Part shown: piece after piece, positions 17,196-26,585 of the stretch
Position numbering within the stretch: position 1 is the stretch's first letter
How the letters are laid out: each line of letters starts with the position of its first letter
DNA from: Nonomuraea jabiensis
Lineage (GTDB): Bacteria; Actinomycetota; Actinomycetes; Streptosporangiales; Streptosporangiaceae
Assembly (NCBI RefSeq): GCF_014204795.1
Contig: NZ_JACHMB010000001.1
Location: forward strand, 5,530,501-5,594,500
Length of the DNA: 64,000 nt
Reading direction: 5' to 3'
The notes under the pieces: generated by a model
Database searches by the model: none
The model's input: only the letters and a program-made list of their open reading frames with translations
What the model was told of the DNA's origin: nothing
Made by a program: the position numbers and the translations under genes

Positions 17196-18151
17196 CACGC
17201 CCCCTTACGCGTACGGCGGCGGCGGCCGAACAGGCGCTCCATCCGCGGATCGATGGCGTCCCTGATCCCGTCGCCCACCAGGTTGAACGCGAGGGTGGTG
17301 ACCAGCAGCGTGGCGGCCGGGAACCCCAGGTACCAGTACGCCACCCGGTAGAACCCCTGCGCCTCGCTCAGCAGGTTCCCCCACGACGGGGTGGGCGGGA
17401 CGATCCCCAGCCCCAGGTACGACAGCGTCGACTCGAACACGATGGCCGCCGGCACCAGCAGCGTGGTCAGCACGATGACGGGAGCGAGCAGGTTCGGCAG
17501 GATGTCCACGAACATGATCCGGAAGTCGCCGGCCCCCATGGACCGGGCCGCCTCGACGTACTCGCGCTCCTTCACCGACAACGTCTGCCCGCGCACCACG
17601 CGGGCGATGGCCGCCCACGAGTAGAACGCGATCACCCCGATCGTGGCGGTCAGCGAGGGCCCGGCGATGGACACCACCGCGATCGCGAAGATCAGGTACG
17701 GGAACGACAGCACCACGTCCATGAGCCGCGACAGCACGGTGTCCACGACGCCGCCGTAGTATCCGGCCAGCAGCCCGACGACCACCCCGACCAGTGCCGC
17801 CAGGCCGGTGGCGACCACGCCGACGAGCAGCGAGACGCGGGCCCCGTACAGGACCCGGATGAACAGGTCGCGCCCGAGCCGGTCGGTGCCGAACCAGAAC
17901 TCCCCGTTCGGCGGCACGGGCAGCCCCTGGGCCGTGATGCCGGTGTCGCGGAACTGGTCGTCGGGGCCGTGGCCGTTCCAGGCGGCGATGAGCGGCGTGG
18001 CCAGCGCCAGCGCGCACAGCAGGATGACGACCAGGCCGGAGACCATGGCGACCCGGTCGGTCCTGATCCGGCGCCAGGCGAGTTGCCAGGGCCCGCGCCC
18101 GGCTATCGCCTGGGAGGTGACGGCGCCCGGTCTGATCTCGGTGAGTGTCAT
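17195..18151 (-). CDS. Peptide ABC transporter permease OppC/DppC type
   Basis: A 318-residue permease with the DppC N-terminal pattern: cytoplasmic leader, helix, then FWFGTDRLGRDLFIRVLYGA, the conserved family motif. The EAA loop is EYVEAARSMGAGDFRIMFVD. It forms a heterodimer with the OppB-type protein. Its ATG overlaps the stop of the upstream ATPase gene by four bases (ATGA), and its TGA overlaps the oppB start, so translation is coupled on both sides. Confidence 0.93.
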   Translation of the reverse strand: MTLTEIRPGAVTSQAIAGRGPWQLAWRRIRTDRVAMVSGLVVILLCALALATPLIAAWNGHGPDDQFRDTGITAQGLPVPPNGEFWFGTDRLGRDLFIRVLYGARVSLLVGVVATGLAALVGVVVGLLAGYYGGVVDTVLSRLMDVVLSFPYLIFAIAVVSIAGPSLTATIGVIAFYSWAAIARVVRGQTLSVKEREYVEAARSMGAGDFRIMFVDILPNLLAPVIVLTTLLVPAAIVFESTLSYLGLGIVPPTPSWGNLLSEAQGFYRVAYWYLGFPAATLLVTTLAFNLVGDGIRDAIDPRMERLFGRRRRTRKGA

Positions 18152-19125
18152 ACGACCACCTCAATGGGGAAGTGGCAGGCAGCGGCCCTTTCAGACGGCC
18201 CCTCGAGCTGGGGCTCCACGGACGAGCAGACCTCCTGGGCCCGCGGGCAGCGCGGATGGAACCGGCACCCGGACGGCGGATCGATCGGCGAGGGCACGTC
18301 CCCGGTGAGCACGATCCGCTGCCGCCGCTCCGCCTCGTCCGGGTCGGCCACCGCCGTGGCCGACAGGAGCGCGTTCGTGTACGGGTGCCGCGGCCGTTCG
18401 TACACCGGCTCCGCGTCCCCCAGCTCGACCACCTTGCCCAGGTACATGACCGCGATCCGGTCGCTGATGTGCCGCACCACGGACAGGTCGTGGGCGATGA
18501 ACAGGTACGTCAGCCCGAACTCGGCCTGCAGGTCCTTCAGCAGGTTGAGGATCTGCGCCTGGATGGACACGTCGAGCGCCGACACCGGCTCGTCGCAGAT
18601 GATCAGCCGGGGCCGCAGCGCGAGCGCCCTGGCCACCCCGATCCGCTGCCGCTGCCCGCCGGAGAACTCCGCGGGGAAGCGGTTGTAGTGCTCCGGATTG
18701 AGCCCGACCCGCTCCATCAGCTCCTGCACGGTCCGGCGGAGCCGCTCGCCGCTCATGACGCGGTGGATCACGAGCGGGTCGGCGATGATCGACCCGACCC
18801 GCCGGCGCGGGTTCAGCGAGCCGTACGGGTCCTGGAAGATGACCTGGATGTCGCGGCGGTAGGGCCGCATGCGCTTCCTGGGCAGGCTCGTGATGTCCGC
18901 GCCGTCGAACCGCACGCTGCCGGAGGTGACCGGATGCAGCCCGGCGACGCAGCGGGCGAGCGTGGACTTGCCGCAGCCGGTCTCGCCGACCAGGCCCAGC
19001 GTCTCGCCGGGGGCGAGCGCGAAGCTGACCCCGTCGACCGCTTTGACCTGCCCGACCACGTGCTTGACCAGCGCGCCCGTGGTGATGGGGTAGTGCTTGA
19101 CCAGGTTCGAGACTTCGAGCAGCAT
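18148..19125 (-). CDS. Peptide ABC transporter ATP-binding protein OppF/DppF type
   Basis: A 325-residue ABC ATPase. Walker A is GETGCGKS, the signature is FSGGQRQR, Walker B is LIICDEPVSALD, and an H-loop His lies in LTYLFIAHDLSVV. The C-terminal oligopeptide extension ends in CRFHPRCPRAQEVC, whose cysteines are typical of an iron-sulfur or zinc motif in OppD/F-type ATPases. The start at 19125 (MLLEVSNLVKHYPI) shares its A with the TGA of oppD (TGATG). A longer frame from 19200 adds 25 non-homologous residues. It works with OppD as the ATPase pair. Confidence 0.93.
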   Translation of the reverse strand: MLLEVSNLVKHYPITTGALVKHVVGQVKAVDGVSFALAPGETLGLVGETGCGKSTLARCVAGLHPVTSGSVRFDGADITSLPRKRMRPYRRDIQVIFQDPYGSLNPRRRVGSIIADPLVIHRVMSGERLRRTVQELMERVGLNPEHYNRFPAEFSGGQRQRIGVARALALRPRLIICDEPVSALDVSIQAQILNLLKDLQAEFGLTYLFIAHDLSVVRHISDRIAVMYLGKVVELGDAEPVYERPRHPYTNALLSATAVADPDEAERRQRIVLTGDVPSPIDPPSGCRFHPRCPRAQEVCSSVEPQLEGPSERAAACHFPIEVVV

Positions 19126-20147
19126 CACGACTCCTTCGCCTTGAGCCGCAGCGCGTCGGCCGCCGCGCCCAGCCCGACCGCCTCGTGCGGCAGCCAACAA
19201 GCTGAGGCGTGGCTGCCCTCACCTGTGACCGTGGCCAGGGGCGGGCGTTCGGCCGAGCAGACCGGCATCGCGTACGGGCAGCGCGGGTGGAACGCGCACC
19301 CGGACGGCAGCGCGATCAGGCTGGGCGGCGAGCCGGGGATGGGCCGCAGCCGCCCGCCCCGGTCCCCGCTGCTGCCGGGGATCGACTCCAGCAGGCCCTT
19401 GGTGTACGGGTGGTGCGGCCGGTAGTAGAGCGTGCGCCGGTCGGCCCGCTCCACGGCGAGCCCGGCGTACATGACCAGCACCTCGTCGGCCATGCCCGCC
19501 ACCACGCCGAGGTCGTGGGTGATGAGGATGAGCGCGATCCCGAACTCCGCCTGCACCCGTGTGATGAGCTCCAGGATCTGCGCCTGCACGGTCGCGTCGA
19601 GCGCCGTGGTCGGCTCGTCGGCCACGATCAGCTTCGGGTTGAGCGCGAGCGACATCGCGATCATCGCCCGCTGCCGCATGCCGCCGGAGAACTGGTGCGG
19701 GTAGTCGTCCACCCGGCGGTCCGGCCGGGGGATGCCGACCAGGCCGAGCAGCTCGACCGCCCGCCTCCGGGCCTCGGCGCGCGAGGTGCCCGGCCGGTGC
19801 ACCCTGATCAGCTCCTCGATCTGCCAGCCCACCTTGTAGAGCGGGTGCAGGCTGGTCAGCGGGTCCTGGAAGATCACGCTGATCTCGGCGCCGCGGATGT
19901 GGCGCAGCCGTTCGCCGTCGAGTTCGAGCAGGTTGACGCCGTCGAACACGGCGCTGCCCGAGATGTCGGCCCCGGGGGTGAGCCCCAGGATGGCCTGGGT
20001 GCTCACCGTCTTGCCGCTGCCGGACTCGCCGACGATCGCCAGCGTGCGGCCGCGTTCGATGCGGAACGACAGCCCCCGCACGGCCTGCACCACGCCGTCG
20101 GACGTGGGGAAGGCCACGCGGAGGTCGGTCACCTCGAGCAGGCTCAT
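19125..20147 (-). CDS. Peptide ABC transporter ATP-binding protein OppD/DppD type
   Basis: A 340-residue ABC ATPase. Walker A is GESGSGKT, the signature is FSGGMRQR, Walker B is LIVADEPTTALD, and the oligopeptide-transport C-terminal domain has CAFHPRCPYAMPVC. It energises import together with the OppF-type subunit. The start at 20147 overlaps the TGA of the lipoprotein gene (TGATG); a GTG directly before it is a less likely start. OppD precedes OppF as in many Gram-positive opp operons. Confidence 0.93.
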   Translation of the reverse strand: MSLLEVTDLRVAFPTSDGVVQAVRGLSFRIERGRTLAIVGESGSGKTVSTQAILGLTPGADISGSAVFDGVNLLELDGERLRHIRGAEISVIFQDPLTSLHPLYKVGWQIEELIRVHRPGTSRAEARRRAVELLGLVGIPRPDRRVDDYPHQFSGGMRQRAMIAMSLALNPKLIVADEPTTALDATVQAQILELITRVQAEFGIALILITHDLGVVAGMADEVLVMYAGLAVERADRRTLYYRPHHPYTKGLLESIPGSSGDRGGRLRPIPGSPPSLIALPSGCAFHPRCPYAMPVCSAERPPLATVTGEGSHASACWLPHEAVGLGAAADALRLKAKES

Positions 20148-21973
20148 CACGGGTTGTTGGGGTCGAGCCAGAGGTTGGTGAAGTCGTAGAGCTGGAACGC
20201 CGGCAGGTACAGGGCGTTCTGCACGCGCTTGCTCTTGTAGATCGGCGTGTTCTGGTTGTTGAGCGGCACGATCACCGCGTCACCCATGACCGCCGTGTCG
20301 ACCTGGTGCCACAGCGCGGCCGCCTTCGTCTGGTCCTGCTCGGCCAGCGCCTGCTTGATCAGCGAGTCCACCTTGGGGTTGCTGTAGCAGCCGTAGTTGC
20401 TGGTGCCGGGGTTGCAGTTGGTCTCGAACAGCGGCTGGACGACCGCGCGGCCGTTGTTGCCGTACCAGTCGGGGACCCAGCCGGGCGCCGAGATGTCCCA
20501 CTTGCTGGCCTTGGCGATGGACGGGTTCTGCAGGAAGGCGCCGTAGTAGTCGCCCTGCCGGACCGGCAGCCCCTTCACCGTGATGCCGCACTTCTGCAGG
20601 TCCGCCGAGTACGACTGGAAGTTGGCCGGGTGGTTGCCCGCGTTGCGGAAGGCGCCGATGAGGGTCAGCCCGTTGGGGTAGCCGGCCTCGGTGAGCAGCT
20701 GCTTGCACCTGGCCGGGTCGCCCGCGTCACCAGGGCTCGGGTACGGGTTGTACTCCTGGTATCCGATGTTGCCCGGCGGGATCGCGGTGTGCAGCGGCGT
20801 GGCCACGTCGGAGCCGCCGTAGACCTTGGCGATGGCGACCTTGCTGACCGCGTACTCGATGGCCTGGCGGACCTTGAGCTTGCCCATGGCGCCGCCGGCG
20901 TTCTTGCTCTGCAGGTTGAAGACGATGTACGGGTTGCTCACCGCGCCCGGGAAGATCGTGAAGTTGGGATCGCCGGAGCTCTTGAGCCGCGGGATCTGCG
21001 CGGTGGGCACCGGCAGGTCCCATGACAGGTCGGCGCTGCCGGCCTCGAGCTGCTGCTGCACCGCGTCCGGCTCGTTGACGCCCATCTTGACCTCGATGGC
21101 GTCCACGTACTGGTGCCTGATCGGGTCCGACTCCTGCTTCCAGGCCGGGTTCCGCTCCAGCCTGATCGACTTGGTGGCCACGTACTGGGTGATCCGGTAC
21201 GGGCCGTCGGAGATCGTGTGCTGGCGGAACGTGGCGTCGTCCGGCACGTACTGGTCGTACTCCTTGGGCGCGGCCACGGAGAAGTTCAGCGCCAGGATGT
21301 TGAGGAAGTCGCTGGCGGGCTGGGTCAGCGTGAACACCAGCGTCTTGTCGTCCTTGGCCTGGACGCCCGCGATCTCGCGGGAGTTCTGGAAGCCGGCCAG
21401 CGCCGCGGCGGTGGGCTTGGCCTTGGTGAACGCCTTGGTGTACGCGTCGCAGTACGCCTTCATGCCCTTGATCGTGCTCGTGTAGTAGCCGGGCGCGCCG
21501 GAGCCCGCCACCGGGTTGCAGATGCGCTTGAAGCCGCGGACGAAGTCGCCCGCCGTCACCTCGCGCGGCGGCTGCGTGTCCCACTGCACGCCGTCACGGA
21601 GCTTGATCGTGTACGTGAGGCCGTCGGCGCTCAGGCCGCCGTTGCCCGTCGTGGGCAGTTCGGAGGCGACATCGGGGACGAGCGCGAAGCCCTTGGTGGT
21701 GTCGGACCCCTTCGCCACCCCGTTGAGCCCGAAGAGCCCGCGGGCGTACGTGCGCAGGATCCCGTTGGTGACCGTGTAGTACGAGCTGGTGGGATCGAGG
21801 TGATCGACGTCCCCGCCGCCCACGAGCCTGAGCGTGCCCCCGGAAACCGGCTGGCCGGGGGCGGCGGAGGTGGGCGGGGCGGAATTCCTGGCTCCGGTGT
21901 CCGTCTGGCAGGCGGTGGCGAACAAAGTTGCGAAGACCGCCACGGCAATGCTGAAATGGCGCATGCTGGCCAT
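20147..21973 (-). CDS. Peptide ABC transporter substrate-binding lipoprotein (OppA type)
   Basis: A 608-residue family-5 solute-binding lipoprotein. The start at 21973 has GGGAGG four bases before the ATG; earlier codons in the frame are not signal-like. The signal SIAVAVFATLFATAC ends in a lipobox Cys. The mature part shows SSELPTTGNGGLSADGLTYT-type and IKLRDGVQWDTQPPREVTAG motifs of peptide-binding proteins. At over 600 residues it is at the long end, as in actinobacterial peptide binders. First gene of the opp operon; all four downstream genes are coupled by overlapping codons. The likely substrate is oligopeptides, inferred from the family. Confidence 0.9.
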   Translation of the reverse strand: MASMRHFSIAVAVFATLFATACQTDTGARNSAPPTSAAPGQPVSGGTLRLVGGGDVDHLDPTSSYYTVTNGILRTYARGLFGLNGVAKGSDTTKGFALVPDVASELPTTGNGGLSADGLTYTIKLRDGVQWDTQPPREVTAGDFVRGFKRICNPVAGSGAPGYYTSTIKGMKAYCDAYTKAFTKAKPTAAALAGFQNSREIAGVQAKDDKTLVFTLTQPASDFLNILALNFSVAAPKEYDQYVPDDATFRQHTISDGPYRITQYVATKSIRLERNPAWKQESDPIRHQYVDAIEVKMGVNEPDAVQQQLEAGSADLSWDLPVPTAQIPRLKSSGDPNFTIFPGAVSNPYIVFNLQSKNAGGAMGKLKVRQAIEYAVSKVAIAKVYGGSDVATPLHTAIPPGNIGYQEYNPYPSPGDAGDPARCKQLLTEAGYPNGLTLIGAFRNAGNHPANFQSYSADLQKCGITVKGLPVRQGDYYGAFLQNPSIAKASKWDISAPGWVPDWYGNNGRAVVQPLFETNCNPGTSNYGCYSNPKVDSLIKQALAEQDQTKAAALWHQVDTAVMGDAVIVPLNNQNTPIYKSKRVQNALYLPAFQLYDFTNLWLDPNNP

Positions 21974-22169
21974 CTGGCCTCCCTCGTGCCGAGATGCGGG
22001 GCGTGCATGGCTGGCCGTGTGGGGCGTGCGCCGTGGCCGCGGAGCACGTCCCACCTTGCATGGTCACGCGCGAGGGAGCGCAATTGAAAAGCCGGTTATG
22101 CAACCGATGATGATTAGCGACTGGCAAGTAATATCGATTTGGTACGAATTCTGTTAAAGAATTACGACA
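21974..22169 (-). promoter_or_regulatory. AT-rich promoter region of the opp operon
   Basis: The 90 bp at 22080-22170 are strikingly AT-rich for this genome (TAATATCGATTTGG, GAATTCTGTTAAAGAATTAC). They include a short inverted repeat AATTCT-GTTAA-AGAATT at 22147-22163 just behind the S9 peptidase stop. The segment must hold the opp promoter and possibly the end of the peptidase transcript, but I could not fix a convincing -35/-10 pair. Confidence 0.45.
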
Positions 22170-23978
22170 TTAGCTAAAAAGCTGCTGGTAGAAGGCCAAT
22201 TCGGCGGCCAGCGCGGCCACCCGCGTCTCCGTGCGGCGGAAGCCGTGCGACTCGCCCTCGAACGCCAGATACGTGCACGGCACGCCGCGCTCCGACAGCG
22301 CGTCCGCGAACGCCGTCGACTGCTCGGGCGGCACCACGGGATCGTCGAGCCCCTGCAGGAGCAGCATGGGGCAGCTCACGCCGCCCACGAGGGCGAGCGG
22401 CTCGCGGGAGGCGTACACCTGCGGGTCCTCCGGCCCCACCAGCCACTCCACGTAGCGTGACTCGAAGTCGTGGGTGTGCGCCGCGAGGGGCGCGAGCGCG
22501 CTGACGCCGAAGTACGACACCCCGCCGGCGAACACGTCGGACCGGCAGCAGGCCGCCATCACGGTCCACCCGCCCGCGCTGGCCCCGCGCACCGCGATCC
22601 TGCCCGGGTCGGCCAGCCCCTCCGCGGCCAGCCACCGGGCGGCGGCGATCGTGTCGGCCACGTCCACCAGCCCCCACTGCCCCTTCAGCCGCTCGCGGTA
22701 GGCCCTGCCATAGCCGGTCGAGCCGCCGTAGTTGACGTCGAGCACGCCGATGCCGCGCGAGGTCAGGAACGCCTTCTCCAGGTCGAGCGCGGTGTCGGCG
22801 TGCGCGGTCGGCCCGCCGTGCACGAAGATCACATAGGGCGGCGTGCCGTCGGTCGCCGGACCGTACGGCGGGTAGAGGAAGGCGGGCGCGGGCGACTCGA
22901 CCGCGCGTGGAACGGGCAGCAGAGCCTGCTCGGGCAGCCGCGAGAGGTCGCTCTTGAGCGCGCCGGCCACGCCGGAGGCGACGTCCACGCTGACGACCGA
23001 CCGGGGGAGCGTGGGGGCGTACCCGATGCCGACCACGGACGTGCCCTCGGCGGCCAGCGCCGCGTCCCACCCGTCGTAGGGCACCTCGAGGTCGGCGAGC
23101 GTGCCCGAGCCGGGGTCCAGCACGCCCAGCCGCAGGTCGCCGCGGCCGTGCAGGACCGCGAGGCGGCCGTCGCCGAGCACGGTGTACGGGTGCCCGCCCA
23201 GCCGCCACGGCGGCAGCGTGAACTCCTCCTCGGCGGCGTGGATCGCCCGCAGCCCGTCGCCGCGCAGGCCGACCTCGTAGAGGTTCCACCAGCCGGAGCA
23301 GTCGGAGACCAGGTAGAGGCTGGAGTCGTCCTTCCAGGCCGGGGCCAGCACCGACTCGGCCGGGCCGCCCTTCACCGTCCAGGCGCCGCCGCCCGGCAGC
23401 CGGGTGACGCGCAGCTCGGTGCCGTCCCAAGGCATGCGCGGGTGGTTCCAGCAGACGTAGGCCAGGTGCCGCCCGTCAGGGGAGAGGGCGGGGGAGGCGT
23501 AGAAGTCGCTGCCGGTGGCCCACTCGTGGATCTCGCCGGCGTCCAGCGAGATCGACACGATCGCCCGGGTGACCTTGCCGTCCTCGGCGTGGTGCTCGCG
23601 GACGCACCAGACCCGGCCGTCGCGCACCAGCGGGTCCGCGTAGCGGCACCCCTCGGCCGTGATGGGTTTCGGATCGCCGTAATCGCCCAGAATGTACAGG
23701 CGCTGGTCTTTGAAGTTGGCGAAGACCACTTCGCCCCCTGGCGTGATGGCATACGGTCTTCCGCCGTACTCGTGGACTCTGGTACGCGCGCTCCACGGGG
23801 CCCGCAGCAGGTCGTGCAGGGTGCCGTCGGCGTCGCGGCGCACGATCGTGGTGCGCCCGCCCTCGTCCGGACGGTCCTCGGTCCACCAGATCCGGCCATC
23901 CTGGGCCGTGGGCCAGCCGGGGCGCACGCCGGAGGCGGCCACGTCTCTGGTCGAGATGGGGGAGGGCCAGAAAGGCAT
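22170..23978 (-). CDS. S9 family serine peptidase (prolyl oligopeptidase / acylaminoacyl peptidase type)
   Basis: A 602-residue cytoplasmic peptidase. The N-terminal two thirds is a seven-bladed beta-propeller-like region (repeated W-x-L/D strands), and the last ~250 residues are the alpha/beta-hydrolase domain. The nucleophile is the Ser of RGASAGG, the Asp is in LQGLDDPVVPPEQS, and the His is in FEGESHGFRR. Such enzymes cut short peptides or release acylated N-terminal residues, fitting its place between an opp peptide importer and an amino-acid importer. The ATG at 23978 is chosen because the previous 50 codons are Ala/Arg noise. It begins 50 bp after a binding-protein gene on the same strand. 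Confidence 0.9.
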   Translation of the reverse strand: MPFWPSPISTRDVAASGVRPGWPTAQDGRIWWTEDRPDEGGRTTIVRRDADGTLHDLLRAPWSARTRVHEYGGRPYAITPGGEVVFANFKDQRLYILGDYGDPKPITAEGCRYADPLVRDGRVWCVREHHAEDGKVTRAIVSISLDAGEIHEWATGSDFYASPALSPDGRHLAYVCWNHPRMPWDGTELRVTRLPGGGAWTVKGGPAESVLAPAWKDDSSLYLVSDCSGWWNLYEVGLRGDGLRAIHAAEEEFTLPPWRLGGHPYTVLGDGRLAVLHGRGDLRLGVLDPGSGTLADLEVPYDGWDAALAAEGTSVVGIGYAPTLPRSVVSVDVASGVAGALKSDLSRLPEQALLPVPRAVESPAPAFLYPPYGPATDGTPPYVIFVHGGPTAHADTALDLEKAFLTSRGIGVLDVNYGGSTGYGRAYRERLKGQWGLVDVADTIAAARWLAAEGLADPGRIAVRGASAGGWTVMAACCRSDVFAGGVSYFGVSALAPLAAHTHDFESRYVEWLVGPEDPQVYASREPLALVGGVSCPMLLLQGLDDPVVPPEQSTAFADALSERGVPCTYLAFEGESHGFRRTETRVAALAAELAFYQQLFS

Positions 23979-24028
23979 ACCCGCATCCTGCCGGAAGATC
24001 GGCAACGGCGTGGGGCGGTCCCCACAGT

Positions 24029-24874
24029 TCAGGGGCACCCCACGGGCGCCGGCCGGTGCGACGGCAGCTTGAGCCCCGTCTTGCCGAACCACCTGCGCAG
24101 CAGCCGCGTGGCCGTGCCGTCGTGCCACATCTCGGCGACCGCCTGGTCGACGGCCTCGCAGGTGGCGGTGTCGCCCTTCTTGATGCCGACTCCCCAGGTC
24201 TCGTCGCTGACGGGGTCGTTCAGCAGCCGGAAGTGGCCCGGCTCCTGCTCGGCGAAGCCCGCCAGGACCAGGTTCTCGGTGCTGACCGCGTCGAGCCGGC
24301 CCTCGGCGAGCTTGCGTACGCAGTCGGAGTAGTTGGCCGCGGGCACCAGCCGCATGGGAAGGCTCAGCTTGCCGTTGGGCGGGGGATCGACGATCCGCCG
24401 GTACGAGTTCGAGCCCTCCGCCAGGCAGAGCCGCTTGCCCCGCAGGTCGGTCACCTTCTTGATGCTGGTGTCGTCGGCGCGGACCATCGTGTCCTGCGGG
24501 GTGACGATGTAGGGCCCGCCGAACGTCACCTTGGGCAGGCGCGACGGGGTGATGCTGTAGCTGGCGACGATGAGGTCCGCGCTGCCGTTCTGGAGCAGCG
24601 CCTCACGGGCGGAGGAGGGCGACTCCCGCCAGGTGATCTGCACCTGCCGGCCGCGGGCGAGATGGTCGACGATGTACTTGGCCACGTCCACGTCGAAGCC
24701 CTCGGGAGGGCCGTCCCCGGTCTTCAGGCCCAGGCCCGGCTGGTCCCACTTGGTGCCGACGACGACCCGGCCGGCGTTCCTGATCTTGTCCACGACGGTG
24801 GCGTAGGAGCCCGCGCCGCCGCACGCCGCGGCCAGTACCACCACGGCCGCCCCGGCGAGCGCCACCCCACGCAT
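24029..24874 (-). CDS. Glutamate/amino-acid ABC transporter substrate-binding lipoprotein (second copy)
   Basis: A 281-residue family-3 solute-binding lipoprotein. The signal ends in VLAAAC. The mature part is clearly paralogous to GluB at 26623: compare VVVGTKWDQPGLGL and PEGFDVDVAKYI here with VVGTKWDQPSLGL and PEGFDVDVAKAV there, plus a shared SNSYRRI/SNSYKRI hinge and two conserved Cys. It probably delivers glutamate or a related amino acid to the GluCD permease. A strong hairpin separates it from gluD, so it is probably its own transcription unit. The start at 24874 is the only signal-like one; no SD is visible. Confidence 0.87.
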   Translation of the reverse strand: MRGVALAGAAVVVLAAACGGAGSYATVVDKIRNAGRVVVGTKWDQPGLGLKTGDGPPEGFDVDVAKYIVDHLARGRQVQITWRESPSSAREALLQNGSADLIVASYSITPSRLPKVTFGGPYIVTPQDTMVRADDTSIKKVTDLRGKRLCLAEGSNSYRRIVDPPPNGKLSLPMRLVPAANYSDCVRKLAEGRLDAVSTENLVLAGFAEQEPGHFRLLNDPVSDETWGVGIKKGDTATCEAVDQAVAEMWHDGTATRLLRRWFGKTGLKLPSHRPAPVGCP

Positions 24875-24946
24875 GGAGACAGTCTGGGGGCTGGGCAAAC
24901 CGTGCGGGTGGTTCCAACAGAGAAATGGGGTGTTCTTGGAGATTTG

Positions 24947-24980
24947 CGGACGTACGGGCGCTGCTGCGCCCGTACGTCCG
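24947..24980 (-). terminator. Hairpin terminator after gluD
   Basis: CGGACGTACGGGCG and CGCCCGTACGTCCG form a perfect 14-bp stem with a 6-base loop (CTGCTG), starting one base beyond the gluD stop. There is no U-tract, as is common for actinobacterial terminators. Confidence 0.8.
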
Positions 24981-24981
24981 G

Positions 24982-25899
24982 TCACTCCACGGAACGGTCG
25001 GGGCCCAGCCCGGCGTCCTCGGTACCCTCACCCGCACCCACGCTGACCTCGGCCGAGCCCGGCGCCACGACCGGGGCGGCGGCCGTCTTACGGCTGCGCC
25101 TGCTGCGCCGCTCCAGCCACGTGGCCAGGTAGCTCAACGCCATGTTGAGCGCCACGTAGATGATCCCGATGACGATCGCCGCCGGGATGAGCGAGCCGAA
25201 GAAACGGGCCGGCAGGATCTTGAAGCCGGTGTTGAGCAGGTCGACGTAGGCGATGATGTAGCCGAGCGCGGTGTCCTTCAGCAGCACCACGAGCTGGCTG
25301 ACGATCGCCGGCATCATCGCCGTGACGGCCTGCGGCAGCAGCACCAGGCGCATGACCTGGTTCTTGCGCATGCCCACCGCGAACGCCGCCTCCGACTGGC
25401 CGCGCGGCACCGCGTGCACGCCCGCCCTGACCACCTCGGCCAGCACCGAGCCGTTGTAGAGCATCAGGCCGACCACGACCGCCATGAACGAGTAGTCGCC
25501 GCTGCCGCCCACCGCCGGCGCGAGGTAGAAGATGAAGAAGATCAGCAGCAGCAGCGGGATGGCCCTGAAGACCTCGACCACCACGCCCGCCGGGACCCGG
25601 ATCCAGGCGTGGTCGGAGAGCCTGGCCAGGCCGAAGACCGCGCCGAAGACCAGCGCGAGCACCGCGGCCACCGCGGCGGCCTGCAGCGTGCCGAGCAGGC
25701 CGGGGAAGATGTAGGTCTCCCACGTCTCCCACTGCAGGAACGGCTGCCAGATCTTGCCTTCCCACTGGCCCTTGGCGTCGAAGCCGCGGTAGATGCCGTA
25801 CAGGACGGCGCCCACGGCCACGACGCTGATCACCGTGAGGAGGCCGTTGCGCACCCGCGCGCGCGGCCCGGGGGCGTCGAACAGGACTGTGGTGCTCAT
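24982..25899 (-). CDS. gluD: Glutamate ABC transporter permease GluD
   Basis: A 305-residue HisMQ-type permease. The N-terminal helix is LLTVISVVAVGAVLYGIYRG; the family block FRAIPLLLLIFFIFYLAP and the ATPase-contact loop EAAFAVGMRKNQVMRLVLLP are both present. The last 45 residues are a hydrophilic Ala/Val/Gly tail in the cytoplasm. GluC and GluD form the channel for glutamate. Its ATG overlaps the gluC stop by four bases (ATGA). A 14-bp-stem hairpin directly follows the stop and ends the operon gluABCD. Confidence 0.9.
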   Translation of the reverse strand: MSTTVLFDAPGPRARVRNGLLTVISVVAVGAVLYGIYRGFDAKGQWEGKIWQPFLQWETWETYIFPGLLGTLQAAAVAAVLALVFGAVFGLARLSDHAWIRVPAGVVVEVFRAIPLLLLIFFIFYLAPAVGGSGDYSFMAVVVGLMLYNGSVLAEVVRAGVHAVPRGQSEAAFAVGMRKNQVMRLVLLPQAVTAMMPAIVSQLVVLLKDTALGYIIAYVDLLNTGFKILPARFFGSLIPAAIVIGIIYVALNMALSYLATWLERRSRRSRKTAAAPVVAPGSAEVSVGAGEGTEDAGLGPDRSVE

Positions 25900-26564
25900 C
25901 GCGCCACCGCCAGACGCCTGGCCAGCCGGCCGGTGAGGAAGCCGATGGGCAGCGTCACGGCCATGAAGGCGGCCGCGATGCCGAGGAAGATCGGGATCGA
26001 CGCGCCGACCTGGTCGAAGGCTTCCTTCATCTTGCTCGCGGCCTCGAAGGCGGCCCCGCCGGCGGTCGCCACGGTCGTGTTCTTGATCATGGCGATCATC
26101 ACGCTGCCGAGCGGGGCGATGACCGTGCGGAACGCCTGCGGGAGGATGATCATCCGCAGCGACTGCATGAACGTCAGCCCGATCGCCCTGGCCGCCTCGG
26201 CCTGCCCGAGCGGCACCGTGTTGATGCCCGAGCGCAGCGCCTCGCAGACGAAGGCCGCGGTGTAGGCCGACAGGCCCATCGCGACGATCCAGAACGAGTT
26301 GGTGGTGGGCACGTCGGAGAAGACGAGCCCGAGCTGGTCGCTGAGGCCGAGCGCGGAGAAGGCCAGCACCAGCGTGAGGGGGGTGTTGCGCACTATGTTG
26401 ACGTAGATCGTGCCGGCCGCGCGCAGCACCGGCGTGGGGGAAACTCTCATCGCCACCAGGACGGTGCCGAGAATGAGCGAGGCGATCGCGGCCACGAGGG
26501 AGAGCTTGATGTTCTCCAGGAACCCCAGCGCGAGGTCGGGCGCGTATCTAATCAGATCTTCCAT
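25896..26564 (-). CDS. gluC: Glutamate ABC transporter permease GluC
   Basis: A 222-residue HisMQ-type permease with the segment YVNIVRNTPLTLVLAFSALG and the ATPase-contact loop EAARAIGLTFMQSLRMIILP. Start 26564 has GGTGGAG four bases upstream; a longer in-frame start at 26579 lacks one. It follows gluB after 58 bp that contain a stable hairpin, and overlaps gluD by four bases. Confidence 0.9.
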   Translation of the reverse strand: MEDLIRYAPDLALGFLENIKLSLVAAIASLILGTVLVAMRVSPTPVLRAAGTIYVNIVRNTPLTLVLAFSALGLSDQLGLVFSDVPTTNSFWIVAMGLSAYTAAFVCEALRSGINTVPLGQAEAARAIGLTFMQSLRMIILPQAFRTVIAPLGSVMIAMIKNTTVATAGGAAFEAASKMKEAFDQVGASIPIFLGIAAAFMAVTLPIGFLTGRLARRLAVAR

Positions 26565-26585
26565 CGTGCTCCACCGCATAGGGGA

